From Kribbella sandramycini (GTDB lineage Bacteria; Actinomycetota; Actinomycetes; Propionibacteriales; Kribbellaceae): DNA of 64,000 nucleotides. The stretch covers positions 248,001 through 312,000 of the forward strand of contig NZ_JABJRC010000006.1 in the NCBI RefSeq assembly GCF_013131805.1, written 5' to 3'. The notes beneath the pieces were generated by a model that saw only the letters and a list, made by a program, of their open reading frames with translations, was not told where the DNA came from and did no database searches. A program made the translations under genes and the position numbers. This document shows positions 62,945-64,000 of the stretch, in pieces; within the stretch, counting starts at the first letter, position 1, and each line of letters opens with the position of its first letter.

Positions 62945-63955
62945 TCAGCCGACCGGCACGCGGCCGGGCAGCCAGCACGCGACGGACCGGCTGGGGTCGT
63001 TACGGGCCGACGGGATCCCGAGCAGCGGGACCTCTTCGGAGCAACGGTCGAACGCGTGCGGGCAGCGCGGGTGGAACGAGCAGCCGGTCGGCATCCCGCG
63101 CAGGTCGGGCGGCGAGCCGGGGATCCCGGCCAGCTCCTTGCGCGGGCCGCGCAGCGCCGGGAAGGACTTCAGCAGCCCTTCGCTGTAAGGGTGCAGCGAG
63201 TCCTTGTACAGATCCGCGGACTTCGCCTCCTCGACGATCCGGCCGCCGTACATGATCGCGATCCGGTCCGAGAACTCGACCAGCAGCGACAGGTCGTGGG
63301 TGATGAACAGCACCGAGAAGCCGAGCCGCTCGCGCAGCTCGACCAGCTGCGCCAGGATCTGGCGCTGCATCACCACGTCGAGCGCGGTGGTCGGCTCGTC
63401 CATGATCACGATCTGCGGCTCGAGCACGAGCGCCATCCCGATCATCACCCGCTGGCGCATACCGCCGGAGAGCTGATGCGGGTAGGCGTCCATCCGGTCC
63501 GCGGAGATGCCGACCAGTTTGAGCATGTCCTTGGCCCGGGCGATCCGCGCCTCCGGCGACAGATCCGGCTCGTGCGCCTTGATCACGTCGAGCATCTGGG
63601 TGGAGACCTTGTGCACCGGGTTCAGCGAGTTCATCGCGCCCTGGAACACGATCGACGTCTCGGCCCAGCGGAACGCGCGCAGCTCGGCGTTGGTCAGGCT
63701 CATCACGTCGTACGGGTCGCCGCCCGGCGGGTGGTAGATCACCTCGCCGCCGCTGATCACACCCGGCGGCGGGAGCAGCCGGGTGACGCCGTACGCCAGG
63801 GTCGACTTCCCACTGCCGCTCTCGCCGGCCAGGCCGAGCACCTCACCGCGGTGCAGGGTCAGCGTGACGTCGCGGACCGCCTGGACGCCCTCGTCGCCGA
63901 GACCGTAGTCGACGCTGAAGTCCTTGATCTCGAGGACCGGCTCTTTCCCGCTCAT
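62945..63955 (-). CDS. Oligopeptide/oligosaccharide ABC importer ATPase (DppD/OppD type)
   Basis: The 336-residue ATPase has Walker A GESGSGKST, signature LSGGMRQRV, Walker B IVIMDEPTTALD and the family C-terminal extension with a cysteine motif (PTGCSFHPRCPHAFDRCSEEVP) that in some members binds an Fe-S cluster. It is 31 bp upstream of the GH1 gene, suggesting import of cello- or similar oligosaccharides rather than peptides (inference). ATG 63955 overlaps the preceding stop. Confidence 0.92.
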   Translation of the reverse strand: MSGKEPVLEIKDFSVDYGLGDEGVQAVRDVTLTLHRGEVLGLAGESGSGKSTLAYGVTRLLPPPGVISGGEVIYHPPGGDPYDVMSLTNAELRAFRWAETSIVFQGAMNSLNPVHKVSTQMLDVIKAHEPDLSPEARIARAKDMLKLVGISADRMDAYPHQLSGGMRQRVMIGMALVLEPQIVIMDEPTTALDVVMQRQILAQLVELRERLGFSVLFITHDLSLLVEFSDRIAIMYGGRIVEEAKSADLYKDSLHPYSEGLLKSFPALRGPRKELAGIPGSPPDLRGMPTGCSFHPRCPHAFDRCSEEVPLLGIPSARNDPSRSVACWLPGRVPVG

Positions 63956-64000
63956 GCGGCCGCCTCCTTCTTCTTGCGGACGACGGGCGTCGCGTTCTGC
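63952..64000 (-). CDS. C-terminal end of upstream gene, probably DppC-type permease (truncated by window)
   Basis: The last 15 codons before TGA (63952-63954) encode QNATPVVRKKKEAAA, a basic tail. The stop overlaps the ATPase start (ATGA). Position in the operon suggests an ABC permease, but too little is visible to confirm. Confidence 0.45.
   Translation of the reverse strand, partial: QNATPVVRKKKEAAA

Overview
The window is chromosomal DNA of a high-GC Gram-positive actinobacterium. GTG starts and ATGA/GTGA stop-start overlaps are frequent. There is a near-perfect IdeR/DmdR-type iron box, a 6C-type small RNA, an actinobacterial initiator tRNA, and many secreted carbohydrate-active enzymes. 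The gene mix fits a soil actinomycete of the Kribbella/Nocardioidaceae kind, but genus is inference only. I see no integrase, transposase, CRISPR array or phage module.

Region 1 (1-16.7 kb) is a siderophore locus. On the + strand are the end of an ABC exporter, an LCM-type methyltransferase and a free-standing aryl carrier protein. Facing them is a 15-kb minus-strand operon running down from an iron box at 16627-16645: SIP fusion no. 2, siderophore-binding lipoprotein, two FecCD-type permeases, ATPase, a two-module NRPS (C-A-T-C-A-T plus a decayed epimerase-like tail), and SIP fusion no. 1. Both SIP proteins join a siderophore-interacting flavoreductase domain to an O-methyltransferase-like domain whose SAM motif looks eroded. 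The cluster therefore combines siderophore assembly, export, uptake and reductive iron release under one iron-dependent switch.

Region 2 (16.7-29.2 kb) is mostly housekeeping or miscellaneous: initiator tRNA, APH-fold kinase, secreted S53 peptidase, EEP phosphatase, ABM monooxygenase, proline-racemase family enzyme, an unlisted 58-aa protein, the 6C RNA, a DrrAB-like exporter with a divergent TetR and palindromic operator, a P-loop kinase, a stand-alone LigD polymerase domain, ilvE and an HTH/TPR regulator.

Region 3 (29.3-36.5 kb) has a secreted GH18 chitinase, an unusual signalling pair (receiver + thioredoxin-reductase-fold protein lacking redox cysteines, and a cNMP-binding histidine kinase), a GNAT-DUF1398 fusion, a broken poly-gamma-glutamate hydrolase gene and a TPR protein.

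Region 4 (36.5-51 kb) is a galactoside utilisation island: KDG-type kinase and KDPG-type aldolase, GH33 sialidase, aldose-epimerase-like protein, galactonate dehydratase, FadR-type GntR regulator and SDR dehydrogenase. Divergent from these is an operon of sugar-binding protein, two permeases, cytoplasmic GH36 and secreted GH27 alpha-galactosidases. Together they could release galactose outside the cell, import galactosides and oxidise galactose by the De Ley-Doudoroff route.

Region 5 (51-64 kb) holds a TetR/SDR-SnoaL pair with a 16-bp inverted repeat operator, GH20, GH5, a secreted 5'-nucleotidase, a SigE-type sigma factor with a likely membrane anti-sigma partner, an S33 peptidase, GH1 beta-glucosidase and the start of an oligopeptide/oligosaccharide ABC importer operon.
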